Shown here piece by piece: positions 12,350-25,400 of a DNA stretch of 64,000 nt. The position numbers and the translations under genes are program-made. Where the stretch lies: NCBI GenBank assembly GCA_025267735.1, contig CM046311.1, forward strand, positions 33,022,895 to 33,086,894, given 5' to 3'. Numbering within the stretch: the stretch's first letter is position 1; every line of letters starts with the position of its first letter. The notes below the pieces were generated by a model. It did no database searches. It was not told the DNA's origin and saw only the letters and a list, made by a program, of their open reading frames with translations. Source of the DNA: Mactra quadrangularis. Taxonomy: Eukaryota > Mollusca > Bivalvia > Venerida > Mactridae.

Positions 12350-12725
12350 CTTTAGATTCGCGAGCTGTGACGTCACTGAAATAAGGCCAATGAAAATTAT
12401 TTTTTTGTGTCTCGTATCCCAGATTTTACGAAAAACATTGCAGACAAACGTTCTGGTTAAGTATTTTTTATGTTTTCGATAAATAAATTATTAATATCAA
12501 AGTCAACATATTTTGGAATAAGAAAAAGTGTGTAATTGTGTAATCTCAAACGAATTTTGCAAAAAAAAAAGCATTCTGTTTAAGTTAATATATCGATACG
12601 GTAGCGTAAACCAAGTAGTAAACGTGACGTCAGGTTATAGCCTCGATTTCGAAATCTCGCGAGAGTATGAACATAAACAAAAATGGCCGCGAATCAAGGT
12701 TGGTCGCGAACTTAGGTACGTCGAC
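12350..12725. promoter_or_regulatory. CpG/CRE-bearing promoter-like block
   Basis: Against an AT-rich background this stretch has two CRE cores (GTGACGTCAC near 12367, GTGACGTCAG near 12624), TCGCGAGAG, and ATGGCCGCGAATCAAG|GTTGG near 12683, which looks like a plus-strand start codon followed by a splice donor. On the minus strand, AAGATGGCTGCC near 12330 also resembles a start context. No coding exon could be followed from either, so this may be a promoter of an unseen transcript or a decayed mobile promoter. Confidence 0.35.
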
Positions 12726-13263
12726 AATACAGAATAATTCTGCCATCTATTTTATCTGAACACTAAAATATTTGGCAAATTGCTTTCACTATAGAGGGCA
12801 CTAAAAAGGATTAAAATGATTAATAATTCTTCTTTCCGTGAGGAAATGCATATTGGTTTATCAAGAAAACAGAATTTTGTAAAACAGATTTTCATGGTAA
12901 TGACAATATAATCTCACATCTTCATTGCCAAAATGACATCATCTTAGAAGATAAATGACATCATTTTGAATGAAAGAATCAAAAGTTTTTGTCTATTTGT
13001 GGAAAATCTTGTTTTTTTCCAACTCATTGACTCATAAAATGACATTTTCACTCATAGCAATGCCAGACATGAAAACATGTTTTCTGAGCTCACTCAATGA
13101 AATAACACTAGATCTTACACCAAAGTTAACAAATATCGATGTCTTTACACATAGTTACTGTTTAAGGTCCTATACAAAACCATTGTCAAGAATTATAATT
13201 TCCCTATTAGTGCCCTCTATTCTGCAAGCTAGCCAACTCGTCTTATAAATCTACACACAAATA

Positions 13264-13408
13264 TCACCACAGTTTAGTATGTGTATAATTTCTCTTAGCC
13301 AATGCAAGGTAACTATTTGATCCATCAAATACAGTCCAACTAGGTTGGTCCTTTATAGGTTGCCAACCATTGACAGCTATTTCTTCCTCCTTTGAGAAGA
13401 ATGGATTC
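13264..13408 (-). CDS. ATAT1: ATAT1 coding exon 10 and stop
   Basis: Codes residues 416-463 with NPFFSKEEEIAVNG and QPSWTVFDGSNSYLALAK, ending KLW then TGA at 13266-13264. The SWTV motif matches the conserved C-terminus of ATAT1. Confidence 0.92.
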
Positions 13409-16400
13409 CTGAAAATATCAAAATACAGAAAAATTATGATAGCTTATTACAGGAGCAGAGGTCTTGTGGTTGGATGGGTACGTAGGAATCAAGAGGTTCA
13501 AGGTTGAAATTCACTTGGAGCACTGCTAATTTCCTTGTGTGACAAATTTGCGTACAGTTGGTCAACTTCATCCAGGTCTAAATGGGTACCTTTTTTTAAA
13601 CTCCTGACATTTTTTAGTATCATGATTTCAGCAAGGAGAAACACCCTTACTCAGTCTCAAGTTTCCTGAATTTCTGGACCATTCTCATTAAACAGTGTTT
13701 GGAAGAACACTTAAGACCATTTGATAAAATTTTGGGTCATAAATAAGTTTTCACAAGGTCGCCATAATGATCAAATAATTCAAGCACTGTACTTCAAATA
13801 ATGCAATCAGAACTGGTCAATGCAAAATAATTGTTGTGTTAAAGTTGTGTTAACAGGGCATTAAACCCAGTATAAAAACTTAGCTAATCCATACATTTAC
13901 CTTATAGGATTCTCATACGCCGAATTTGTCCTCACATGACCTCTACGATCTTGGTAAGTCTGATGAAGGTTAAAATCAGACGTTATACCTCGTCTCATTA
14001 TCAATGGATCACTTCCATAATGTGAATTATTTTGAGTTCTTGTTTTTAAATTAAGATTTGTTAAATCACCATTCACTGTATTATGTCTATTTATAGAACT
14101 ACCACTAGGAGGTCGTGACCCATTTAATTGACCAATCGGTGACTCTGAATGATTTAAATGTCTGCTGTAGATTTGTTGACCTTTTGATTTCAATTGGTTT
14201 GCACTAAGACTTCTTGTCTCCTGCCTAGAGAGTAAAAAATAAGATTCACAATAAAAGTGGCAATGAAGGATGTGTGTCCCCTTCAAACCTTAGCAACACA
14301 GTGGCATCTTCCTCTACTGTGACCCCCTCTTAATTTAAATTTTAATAAGTGTAAGGGAAACATGCAAGATGGTCATTTTCAAGTAAATTTCCTGCAGTAA
14401 ATTTCATTTTATGACCAAAACAAGAAATGTAAAGTGGAAACCACATTTAAGCCGTCTTTTCATCAAGATCTGTCCATAAATAACAGAGATTTCCAACATA
14501 TTAAAAACTTTAACGTAAAAAATACTAAGGGAAATAATCCATAACAAAGCCAGGTAAAGTTGTGGTTACTTAAAGTAGGAGCAGTGGTCCAGCAGTAAGA
14601 CGCATGCTTAAGGATCGCGAGGTCCTGGGTTCGAATCCCACCAGGGGCACTGCTAATTTCCTTGACCCAGGCATAAATGGGTAACTGCGAGGGTGGTATA
14701 ATTCCGCTGCCCCAATTTGTCAGCAGCACTAATAAGCGGAGTAAAAAGACTCCCCAGGGAGATTGATAGATAGATACCAGTAGCCCAGTGACCAGGTGTA
14801 ATTGCTGTACAGTTGGTGAACGTGCATAAGCATGAAACTTAGACTATAAAATGTAATTACATTTTTTTTTCTAAATCTGTTCATCACATGGTATGTTATC
14901 ATTGTATGAAGTTTCATAAAGATCTGACAATAAATGGCAGCAATATATGGTAAAGAAAAAAGTTTAACGCAATTGTTAATGACACCAAACACCCGCCCGC
15001 CCACCCAAGTTACGCCAAACTATAAACCAATTTTTTCGTTGAAAAATCTGGCTAAAAAAACAATAAAACACTAATTTCTATCATGTTTCTGTTAGCCTAA
15101 ATACAGCGGAGGCACAATGAATCTAAAACCTCACAATATTTCATGGTACGTATCGCGATATGATGCCAGCGAATTGCAATATGTCGCGGTACGCTTGTGG
15201 CATATCGTGACAGCCCTACTTGTAACAGGAGCAGGTTAGCTTGGAAATCCAGTCTTAATCATTCACTATTTTTTCTATGCACAATGTCTGCATCTTGGAT
15301 AAATTTCTATGATACTTGTATTTGAATTGATAACTAAAAATCCCATTTATGCTATATCTAGAATAAAATATGCCTTTGGTATGAATATTAAAATAAGTAA
15401 GTTGAATGGAATATGAGAAATAACATTTTAAAACGGTAAAAAATGAAATATTAAATAAAGTATTTTGAATGGAGTTTAAAGAATAATTATAAAAATCAGT
15501 ATAATATGAAAAATAAATTGATCTTACTCATCCCTAGTATTAGATAATGGTCTTAATTGTCCATGTCTTTCATATTCTACTGGTAGTGTACCATTTCTTT
15601 CATGATCAACCTGTAATAAACAAATAGTGAAGAAATCAGTACTGAGTTCTATTTAACCACAGCTATACAATGTAGCACAATACAGCCGAACTTCTGTTAA
15701 CCCTTATTTGCTCAATCCCACATTTTTACGTGTCTATACCCCCCCCTCCAAAATGGCCACCACAGCCTTGAAAATGGTGCTTTTAAACTAGATTTAGTGA
15801 ATTTCACTAAAGGATAGTTGTCCCCAAATAATGAGCTTTTTCGCACGCCTCCCCATCAAAAGATGATGTTTGTTGCTTGGGTAGCCAGAAAAAAATTGGG
15901 GTCATTGAGGGCAGAGAAATGGCGCTAAATGCTGATAAGAAAACATGTTTTCAATCTCTAAAAAGACCTGGCACTTTAAACCTCAATTTTGGAAAATATT
16001 ACTGTTTGAAATGTAAATGTGGGTTGAAAAAAAGCTAAAATTGAATTTTTTGCCGTTTTTGCTTCGCCCCAGCGTTGCTATGGTAACTGGGTATCGGGGC
16101 TCAACTAGGTTTTTCTAAAGGACATTTACCCAGGGAACAACTTGGTCAAGTTGCATACCTTTATGATTATTAGTAATGGAATCAGAGCATTTTGAAATAG
16201 CCCTAGCACATAATGGTGAAAAAATGGCTACTTTTCACACATGTAGCAACCAGTAAAGGGTTAACAATCACCTCCAAATAGCTGACACCTGTGGACAGTG
16301 GCCATTTCAATTTTCTCCCCACCAAAAAACTCTCTTAAAAAGGCTAAAAATTATGGCCACCTGCTATCAGCAGCCAGTAAAAAACCATCCACACAGCCAC

Positions 16401-19400
16401 TAAAGATATGTGAACAATAGCCAGAGGTTTGTTGATGACTGTCAAGTTCATATAAAGGCAATTTCTAAAGCAGGCCGCCATTTTTGTTGAAGATAAGCTA
16501 AAATCCCATAACCCTGTCTCGTAAAACAAAGACTTACAACATTTCTTGAATTTCTTCCATTAGATAAAACGCTACCAGCTCTAGATTTAGCCGAGGTTGG
16601 CCCAGATGGTGGTCTCATTGCCATAGAAGACTGTGGATTTTGTAGATTAGGTAAGCTAGGTACTACTGGTTGGCTGGTTGGAGGTAACGGAGGCCGGCCA
16701 TAACTATTATATGAACTAGGTTGCTGGTATCCGTCATCTACTGGCTCTGTAAATACAAGAAATAGATTTAAACAACCATTAACAAGAGCAGTCCATGGAC
16801 AACACGCTCTACTATTTGTGGTATTTGTGTAAACAGCTTCAACCAATCAAAACTCATGCAAGTTATGCAACTTGGTATTTGACCTTCATTCCTAACACTG
16901 TTGACATGTGTGAAGTTTCAAGTAAATCCCTTCAGGAGTTTCAAAAATAAAATATTGTTGCACAAAAAACTTCACCAAATTTTATTTTTATTAGAGGACC
17001 ATAATCCAGTCAAAATTCATGCTAGAGTTATGCAACTTGGTATTTGACATCAATTAGTAACCCCAGAGACATGTGTTAAGTTTCAAGTGAATCCTTATAT
17101 TAGTTGCAAAATTACGATAAAATGTTGCACCTAAAACTTAACCAAGAAATTGCACCTAAAACTTAACTAAGAAATTTCTAAGTATAAAAGGGCCATAATC
17201 CATCTAAATTCATCCAAGAGTTATGTAAGTTAGTATTTGACCTCCAATAGTAACCCCGTAGACATGTGTGAAGTTTCAAATGAATCCCTACAGTAGTTGC
17301 AAAGAAAAAATGTTGCACCCAAAAACTTAACCAAGAAATTTTTTAAGTTTAAAAGGGCCATAATTCAGTCCAAATTCATGCAAGAGTTATGTAACTTGGT
17401 ATTTGACCTCCAAGGGTAACCTCGTAAACACAAATAAAGTTTTAAGTGAATCCCTCCAGTACTTGCAAAGATATAAAAGATACCAAAATGTTGCACCTAA
17501 AAACTTAACCAAGAAGTGTTACACCAACGCTGACACACAGCCGAGTAGGATAGCCCGATTATTCTTATAATAGTCGAGCTAATAAAAGAAACATATAGGC
17601 TGTATACAGCATTTGTTTTCACTTTAAGGGAAACGTGGCAAGGCCCCATTTGAGGGGAAAATAGCAACAAAAATGAAGTGGGGTAAACTTTTTTCTTTAT
17701 TTTCTAAATTTTAGATAAAATCAACAGAGTAATATTTTTTTAAGGAATATCTCAGACTTCTTATTTAAAGTTTTAACTATTTAAAGACCATATTCCACTA
17801 CGAAAGTTTTAATGATATTGATACAAATGAAATAAATAGTGCAAAACTTTATGGATACGGGAATTTTACTTCAGGGAGAGTAAAAAATGCATATTTTTCG
17901 GGGAGGGGGATGGGGCCCAATTTCAATTGTAAAAGACCTGAAAAAACCCGCTGATATATTAGGTCTTTCTATGAAATTAGGATATTGCCTGTCACATTGT
18001 TCAAATAAAACAATCCCACTTCAAATGGCATATAAATTTAATACAAAGAAATAACTAACTTATCAGAATAAACAAGTAAATCTGTGAGCTAATGCTCACT
18101 AGTGATACCCCCGCAAAAATCTAAAAATATGCGACAAACAGGGAGTAGATGAGCAAGGAGCATGAAATCGCTTTACACCACATGGGACTATGGGATGAAG
18201 CAATATGCAAAGTATTACGCTGCTGCATGTTATAGTTGCTGAGAAAACTGCGACAGAAATTATGTAACGGATGGACGGACGCAGGCACGGACAAGGGTAA
18301 AACAGTATACCCCCCTCTTCTTCGAAGCGGGGGTATAATAAAACAAGTCTTGTAGAGTAGATCATACCTCTATTATTTCCAACATGTTGTCTCCCATAAC
18401 CAACTCTTTTTTTCTGTACATAATCTGCAATAACATATACAAAATATTTAGTTTGACCCTATGGATAAACTTAGTACAAATCAATACTGTCTCAAGGAGC
18501 AAGTGTGGCTGAGCAGTTACAACATTGGACAGGCAATCATTGGATAGCCAGTTCTGTATTGGTTTCAAACCCATCAAAACCTTACCTTTTTGTTTTCTTG
18601 TGCAAGAAACTTGATCCTTCTAGCTTAATACTCAAAAGTTATTAATCTAAATTGTAAGAATTTGCGTCACAATCGAGCAAACAAAAACTAGTAAAATAAT
18701 CAATCCTGTACATTTCAGTATAACAGGTATGCAGGGATGCAATCTCCGTAAACAGATATCCTGTAGAGCGTTGTCGTACAGGATCTCTACTTTCTCTGTG
18801 GAAGGTCACGTGGAGATGAACTTTGTTTCAACCAATCAATGCGTAGCTTTCATCTAGACGAAATCACTATTAATCACATTTTGATTTTGTAATTTCTATT
18901 TTTAGACCAAGGTTTGCATGCTAATTTAACCACGGTATTATTCCCAGTCTGTAAATGGGCGCCACGTTTCAAATTGCGTTACGTAGAGGATGTAAACAAA
19001 TTACTTATCATAATAATTTCAACATGAATATTATGATGAGAAAAGGTCGCCTAAACGTGACCTTCGTTTGAAAAAGGCCAGATCTAAATTGGCGAGTATG
19101 CGAGCGGAAATTTTTTTATCAGGTTTCCCAATGTAATCAGATTGGCAGGAATGTTTCTTTCTATTCCTTTCCAGGAATATTTTTCTGAACTAAATGGTAA
19201 TTCTTGTTTATAATCCATATAATAAAGGTGTGTGGAATTCCTATGCCTGACTTGTCCAACATGCAAATTATTTCTGCGGAAAAGTATACTTTCCTAACCT
19301 ACTTTTTTTACAAAAAAATATTTCTATTTCCTCGCTCGCTCATAAAAATTTGGTCAAACTGCTACATAAAGCAAATGAATTAAGATTTTTTTTTCTTCAC

Positions 19401-22400
19401 TCCCTCGCCCCATTTTTTTCTAGAAAAATCCGTAGAACATATCATCAACTTGTTGTGGCCTAATAGAACTATAGAATTGAACTTTTGAATTTATAAGTGC
19501 TTTTTTGATCTCTAACAAGTTTATGTAAGATTTCTATTTAAGATTTCACTTATCCTAGGGCAAATACTGAGTACAGGGAACAAGAAAGTGGGCTAATGAT
19601 TTATTCAACTTTAGAAAATCTCTTTCTTAAACAATAAAGAATGACAGTTGAATAAATTTAAGAAAACAATGAAGATCTGAATGCAATTTTATAACTTACC
19701 TGACTTGTTGCTGAAAAATCCTTCGAACACAACAAAGTTATTTACTTGCGGTATTTCTGCTCTTAGATGGAAATGTTTTTTAAGAAATTGACTAAATTTG
19801 TAAGATGGTTTATCAATTGCAAGATGGCAAGGTCTAACACCTATGTCCTGTAACAAAAATTATACATGATCATTGATTGTTCCACTTTAAGTTATATGTA
19901 AAATTATTACAATGTTTTCACCCGGTTGTCTTAAGATTGCATGGTGTAGCTATGGTTGTAGTCACAGTTTGCCTCGGTGTCCAAACTGGGATGTACATGT
20001 GCTGTACACACAGACAGTGCCAACTATGCATTTAGGAAAAGGGGAAAAACATGAACATTGTTGGACAAAAGATTGGGCCCAATATTTTGCCATTAAAACA
20101 CTGGAATAGATAAATACAATTTCTGTAAACAGATATCCTGTAGAGCATTGTCCTACAGGATCTCTCAAGATTAAGATCTCAATGGAGCGTCATGTTGAGA
20201 TGACCCTTATGTTGACCAATCAATGCGTAGCTTTCATCTAGACAAAACACTATAAATATAATTTTGATTTCTTAATTTCTATTTTTAGACCAAGGTTTAT
20301 TAGCTAATTTAACAGCGGTATTATTTACAGTCAATGATTGGACAGCTCATTTCAAATTGTGCGACGTAGATGATGTAAGCAAGTTACTAATCATAACATT
20401 TTTGTCATAATATAAAGACGAGAAAAGATCACCTGAATGTGACCCTCGTTTAAAAATGGCCAGATCTAAATTAGCAAATAGGCGAACGGAAAATTTGGGA
20501 TGGGGTTTTTATCAGATTGAGACAAAGATCTCTCACCTCTAACATAAAGTCAAACAACTTTCTTCCACAGCCCATTCTCTGTCTAGATTCATGAACATAA
20601 AAGTCTAATACACACATCGGTTCCATTTCATGCACATTACCACGATCACTATATACAAATAATTTCTTACGTCCAATCTTTAATATACCCACAACAGATC
20701 CTCGACCACTGAAAGTATATTAATGTAAAATGTTTATTTTAATATTTGAATATTGAGTAACAAGAGGAGACCACAGAACATGCACTTGACCAGGAGCGGA
20801 TCCAGCATTTTTTCTAGGATGGGTCCAAACTTTTTCAAAGGGGGGATCCAAACTTTCGTACCACAACCTGAACCACATTATGCATTTTCTGCAGAATAAT
20901 GCAAAGTATAGTTAATAAAAACTACATTAGCATTAAATCTATGTTAAGCATCGAGAAAAATTGCTTCAGGCTACTTTAAAATGACTTAAAGTCAAGTTAT
21001 ACACATGTGGACAGGTACATTTTGGAAATTCCAGGGGGGGGGGGTGTCCCCCACCCACCGCTTGATCTGCCTTTGTTGACAATAATGGGTTGCTCGTATG
21101 TAAACAAAATCAATCTTTGATATGCAATGCCATTGATATTAGTGATATTAATCTGATTCTTTCATCAATTGAATTTATAATATTTGCATACAAAATTTTT
21201 AGCTAAGAATCTCTAAATATAAAAGGGCCACAATCCAGTCAAAATTTATGTAAGAGTTAAGGGACCTGGTATTTGACCTTCAATGGTGTCCCCGTAGACA
21301 TTTGTGAAGTTTTAAGTGAATCCCTTCAGTTGTTGCAAAGAAAAAAATGCTGCACCAAAAAAATATATAAAAAAATATCTATGTATAAAAGGACAATATC
21401 CAGGATTGGACATTAATTTTTGAAGTACATTGTTAGGTTGGACCACCAGCTCCAGCTATATATTTTACTTGCCTGAACCGAAAGTTAAATAGCAGCAACA
21501 AGTTGTCCGAACCCAAAGATAGGTTTCAGGTGCAATCAGACGACCTTGAATGCCGTGCCAAGTAATCCAAACCCTTGGATTTACTTGATATTGAGAATCC
21601 TTGGATTTACTTGATATTAAGTCATTTTCTAATTAAATTTTAATGAACCGTGATACAAGCTGAACTGTAGTGCTCATACCACGGTTCCAACTGACCCAAG
21701 AAGTGGGTGAACCGTGGCAGCTTTACTGGTCAATGGTAATATGATACTTACCCATTTCCAGCAGCATCTTTCATAACATACAATATATGATCAGATAGTT
21801 GTAGTTTTCTACCAGTTGTTATTATTGTATATAAACCTTGAGCCTTGAAAATACATAAATATAATATCATAATAATCAGAATAAATATTGGAAACATTAG
21901 AACAATATTATAGTAAGACCTTTGATATGAGGTCACCAAATTTTATCACATTGAATTTTTAGTCTTAGTTGCCATACATTTAGCTAAACCCTTTACTGGT
22001 CAGGACATGGGCATAAACTAGCCATTTTTTATCAACATCATACAGCTATTTCTTCACTAAATGCCCTACAGAAATGCAACTTGGCCAAATGATTCCCTGG
22101 GTGATTGTCTCTCAAAAAAGCCATTTGAACCCTGATCCCTGTTGCCATGGCATCAATGGGTCAATGCAACGGAAGGGAAAAATTTAACATTTATTGCAGG
22201 TCTTGAATTTAAGCTAGCATTCTTGCAAAATGTGAGTGGATTTTAAAAATTGCAATTAACTTTAATTATAACTCGCAAATTTTTGTGAATTTAAATCGCC
22301 ACAAACATATTTCTGGCTAAACCATTGAGGCTCAAATCAGCATTTAAACAGCCAGATAGATCGATAGTATTACTAGTAAATTAAGATTCACTGTAAAGAC

Positions 22401-25400
22401 AGGTTTGATATTCTTTGTCTATCCCACAATAAAGCCCTTGTTTTATCTACATTTAAATAGTGTACTGTGTTGTTTAATATGGCATTATGAACAGTTAAAT
22501 GTACTATGTTTGCTATTAAAATTTGGAGAAAAATGTGATTTTTTTCATTTTGCAAGTTGAAATAAAATCAACTCGCAAAAAATGTGCAAGTCCAATCTTT
22601 TGTTAAATTTCAGCCCTGATTTATTGATAAGTGCCATACAGATTGAACTCGCTTGACTATATTACATAATTTTGGTTCCATAATTCTCTTACATTCAAGG
22701 TTTCACTGTCACTGTATTTAGCAATGTTTATCATTACATGGCAAAATTTAGTTACAAAAGCTAAACTATTTATGGAATCCAATAATGCAAGCAGAGAGTA
22801 GATTTTATAATAAGATAAAGTTCCCCAGGGAAATATTTCATGATTCAGCAACATCAGTAAATACATATTGATACTGTATAGCGGGATATTTCTGCGGGGC
22901 AAAAATTTCGCGTAAACAAGAGAGTTTTGTATTGGCGATGCTAAATATTGGCGGAAATTACTCTGAGCGCCAATTTTAAACCTCGCGGTGAAAGATGGTC
23001 AAAGGTACATAACTCTGTCTTTTCCAATAAAAAAGACAATTTACCTGTATAAGCGGTCACTACCGACCGCGACTTTTCAATTTTTTGAATTATTTAAGTG
23101 TCACCAAAGTTGCATAATCTGAGCGGACGTGTGAAAAACCAACGCTTACACAGTAGATTATCTATTTCTATGACGATGTATTGACGGGACAAGTTTAATC
23201 ATGGTATGACATCGCCATTAAATGTGAATGTTTTTGTTACAAATATTTCCTGGGTGCCGCTAAGTTTGATTGATCGTTCGACAAATTGCATAAGTAAGCC
23301 CAACTCGCGAGAGTCTTATAATAATAAAAAATTGTTGTAATGAACAACCAAAATTTTCGCATGTTTGTTTATAGTCGTGGATAACGCCTTTGTCTTTGTT
23401 AAAAATAATCAGTATTAAAGTTTGCGGCCACACTCTTCTAAAAATCACCAATTTACCTGAATCCATTGGTCAAAGTCCAACAAATTTTAAAATTAACAGC
23501 TTGTCACAAACAATGTATAATCAACACACCTTGTTGAGTCTTTAAACAGACAAAATCAATTATAAAGCGTTGTCACGTGACGAAATTTGACAATAGTTTT
23601 CTTTTGTATATCAATAAATAATAAGCTACATAAACACTAACTCTTCTCTTTTTACTCAATTTGTTAAATCATGTGATGAGATGTTTGTCTTCGGTTTGCT
23701 AGCAAGCACTTAAATTAACTGCAATACTAAAGATTACTTTGTTTTTTACGACAATCAAATAAGTGTTTGAGCTAAACTCGTGAAGATTCGGAAATGACCG
23801 ACATACGGGTTTATAAAGTAAACAAAATGGTGGCAGCGTCGTCGAGTTTCGTAACCGAGTTTTGATGGAACCTGTCGTCTAATTGTTAGAATGACTGTGT
23901 TGTCTGTCTGTATTTTCGTTTGCTACATACATAACTTGAATCAATTCCTTTGTGTTATTCAAAATACGAAATTTTGTTCATTTATATAATAAATCTCACC
24001 AAATTCACTACATAATTTTTTATTTTAAGGGAGATAATACATGCACATTTTAATGAATACAAAATTTTTTAAGAGTTATGTCCCTTAGTAAACAATATGG
24101 CGGCGACTTAATACTGCGGAGGTTTGTATTCGCTGTGTTTATATTTGGCGCATTTTCATTTTCCGCCAATAAAGCCAAAATTAAACCCCCGCAGATAATA
24201 CCCGCTATACAGTATTTGGTTCTGGCTCTGATACAACATTATGATGTTGTCTGATTGTATAACAATGACATATCATGGAGATCTTCAGAAAGGTTTGCAG
24301 AAGCTGTGCCCTTGAATATTTTAGACACCTTCTCTAGATTTGAAGAGCAATGTAAGGTCATGTTGGTGGTCAGGAACATATGGAGAAGCTGTTTACTAAT
24401 CATTAAATACATACATATTTGCCAGAGCAAAGGAAGAGTCTCCCCCCCCACGATTTTTTCTCCGAAGAATTACTTTCTTTTGTAGTTTCCAGTAGCTGTG
24501 CCCTTGAATTTTTTAAACGCCTTCTCTAGGTTAGTACAATAAAGTTCCGCTACTCAGACCACTTTTGTTATTTCAAAATTATGCAATTTTTGACAATTTT
24601 TAAGACCCAAATGCTTAATTTGTGAACAAACTGGTCTCTCTAATTAGATCCTTTTGCTATTAAGACCATCAATTTTGCTGGTCTTAATAGCGGAACTTTA
24701 CTGTATAGCAATGACAGATCGTGTAGGTGGTCAGGATCGTCTGGTGTAGCTGTTTGCCCACTTGATTTTTGAATACATACTCTTGGTGTGTAGAGCAATG
24801 CCAGTGCAAAGGAAGAGTCTGTGCTCCCAGATTTTTGTAACGTAATCAGGGTCAAAACACCATTTTTGGGGAAGAGGCCTCCGCCCTTTTTTTGAGGGAA
24901 AATAGCACGGTTTTCACTTCATTGGGGAAAATGGACCCACTTCATTGCCAGTAAAATAGGAATAGATGTATTAAATCGTAGGTGTTACAAAGTCAATTAG
25001 ATATTAAATCATGTATTTATTTATTTATTGGATTTAACGCCGTATCAACACACTTTAGGTCATTTCACGGCGTCCAGTGCACCTAACCTAGCTTTCCTGG
25101 ACCTTTGTCTATAACCAGTACTCACCTACCCTTCCACAAGGCCGGAAACTTCTCCATATTATCTAATCAATGGAGGAAAATTGACATTGACTAATTTTCA
25201 TGGAAGGGTATAACCTCCCTGGGTGGGATTTGAACCCGTAACCCCCTCGGAACCAAGATTCCGAATCCCGGCGCGCTTCCAATTGCGCTACTGACCCGGG
25301 TTTTTAAATCATGTAAATTTTGTGGTAAAAGAAACAATGTAGACTGCGTTGTGAAGAAATCTGAATATTTTTCCCTTTCTATATCACAAATTATGGTTCA

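Noticed and set aside
13897..14286. Stand-alone 129-codon minus frame
   Set aside because: It is ATAT1 exon 9 plus intron bases; the true borders are set by splice sites.
14577..14650. Possible tRNA gene with perfect B box
   Set aside because: The 3' half does not close an acceptor stem and the sequence continues into a SINE body shared with 38594; the same applies to 38594, 25015 and 57992.
22874..24212. ATGGTGGCAGCG near 23827 as a gene start
   Set aside because: It sits inside a transposon present in two copies and opens no frame of note.
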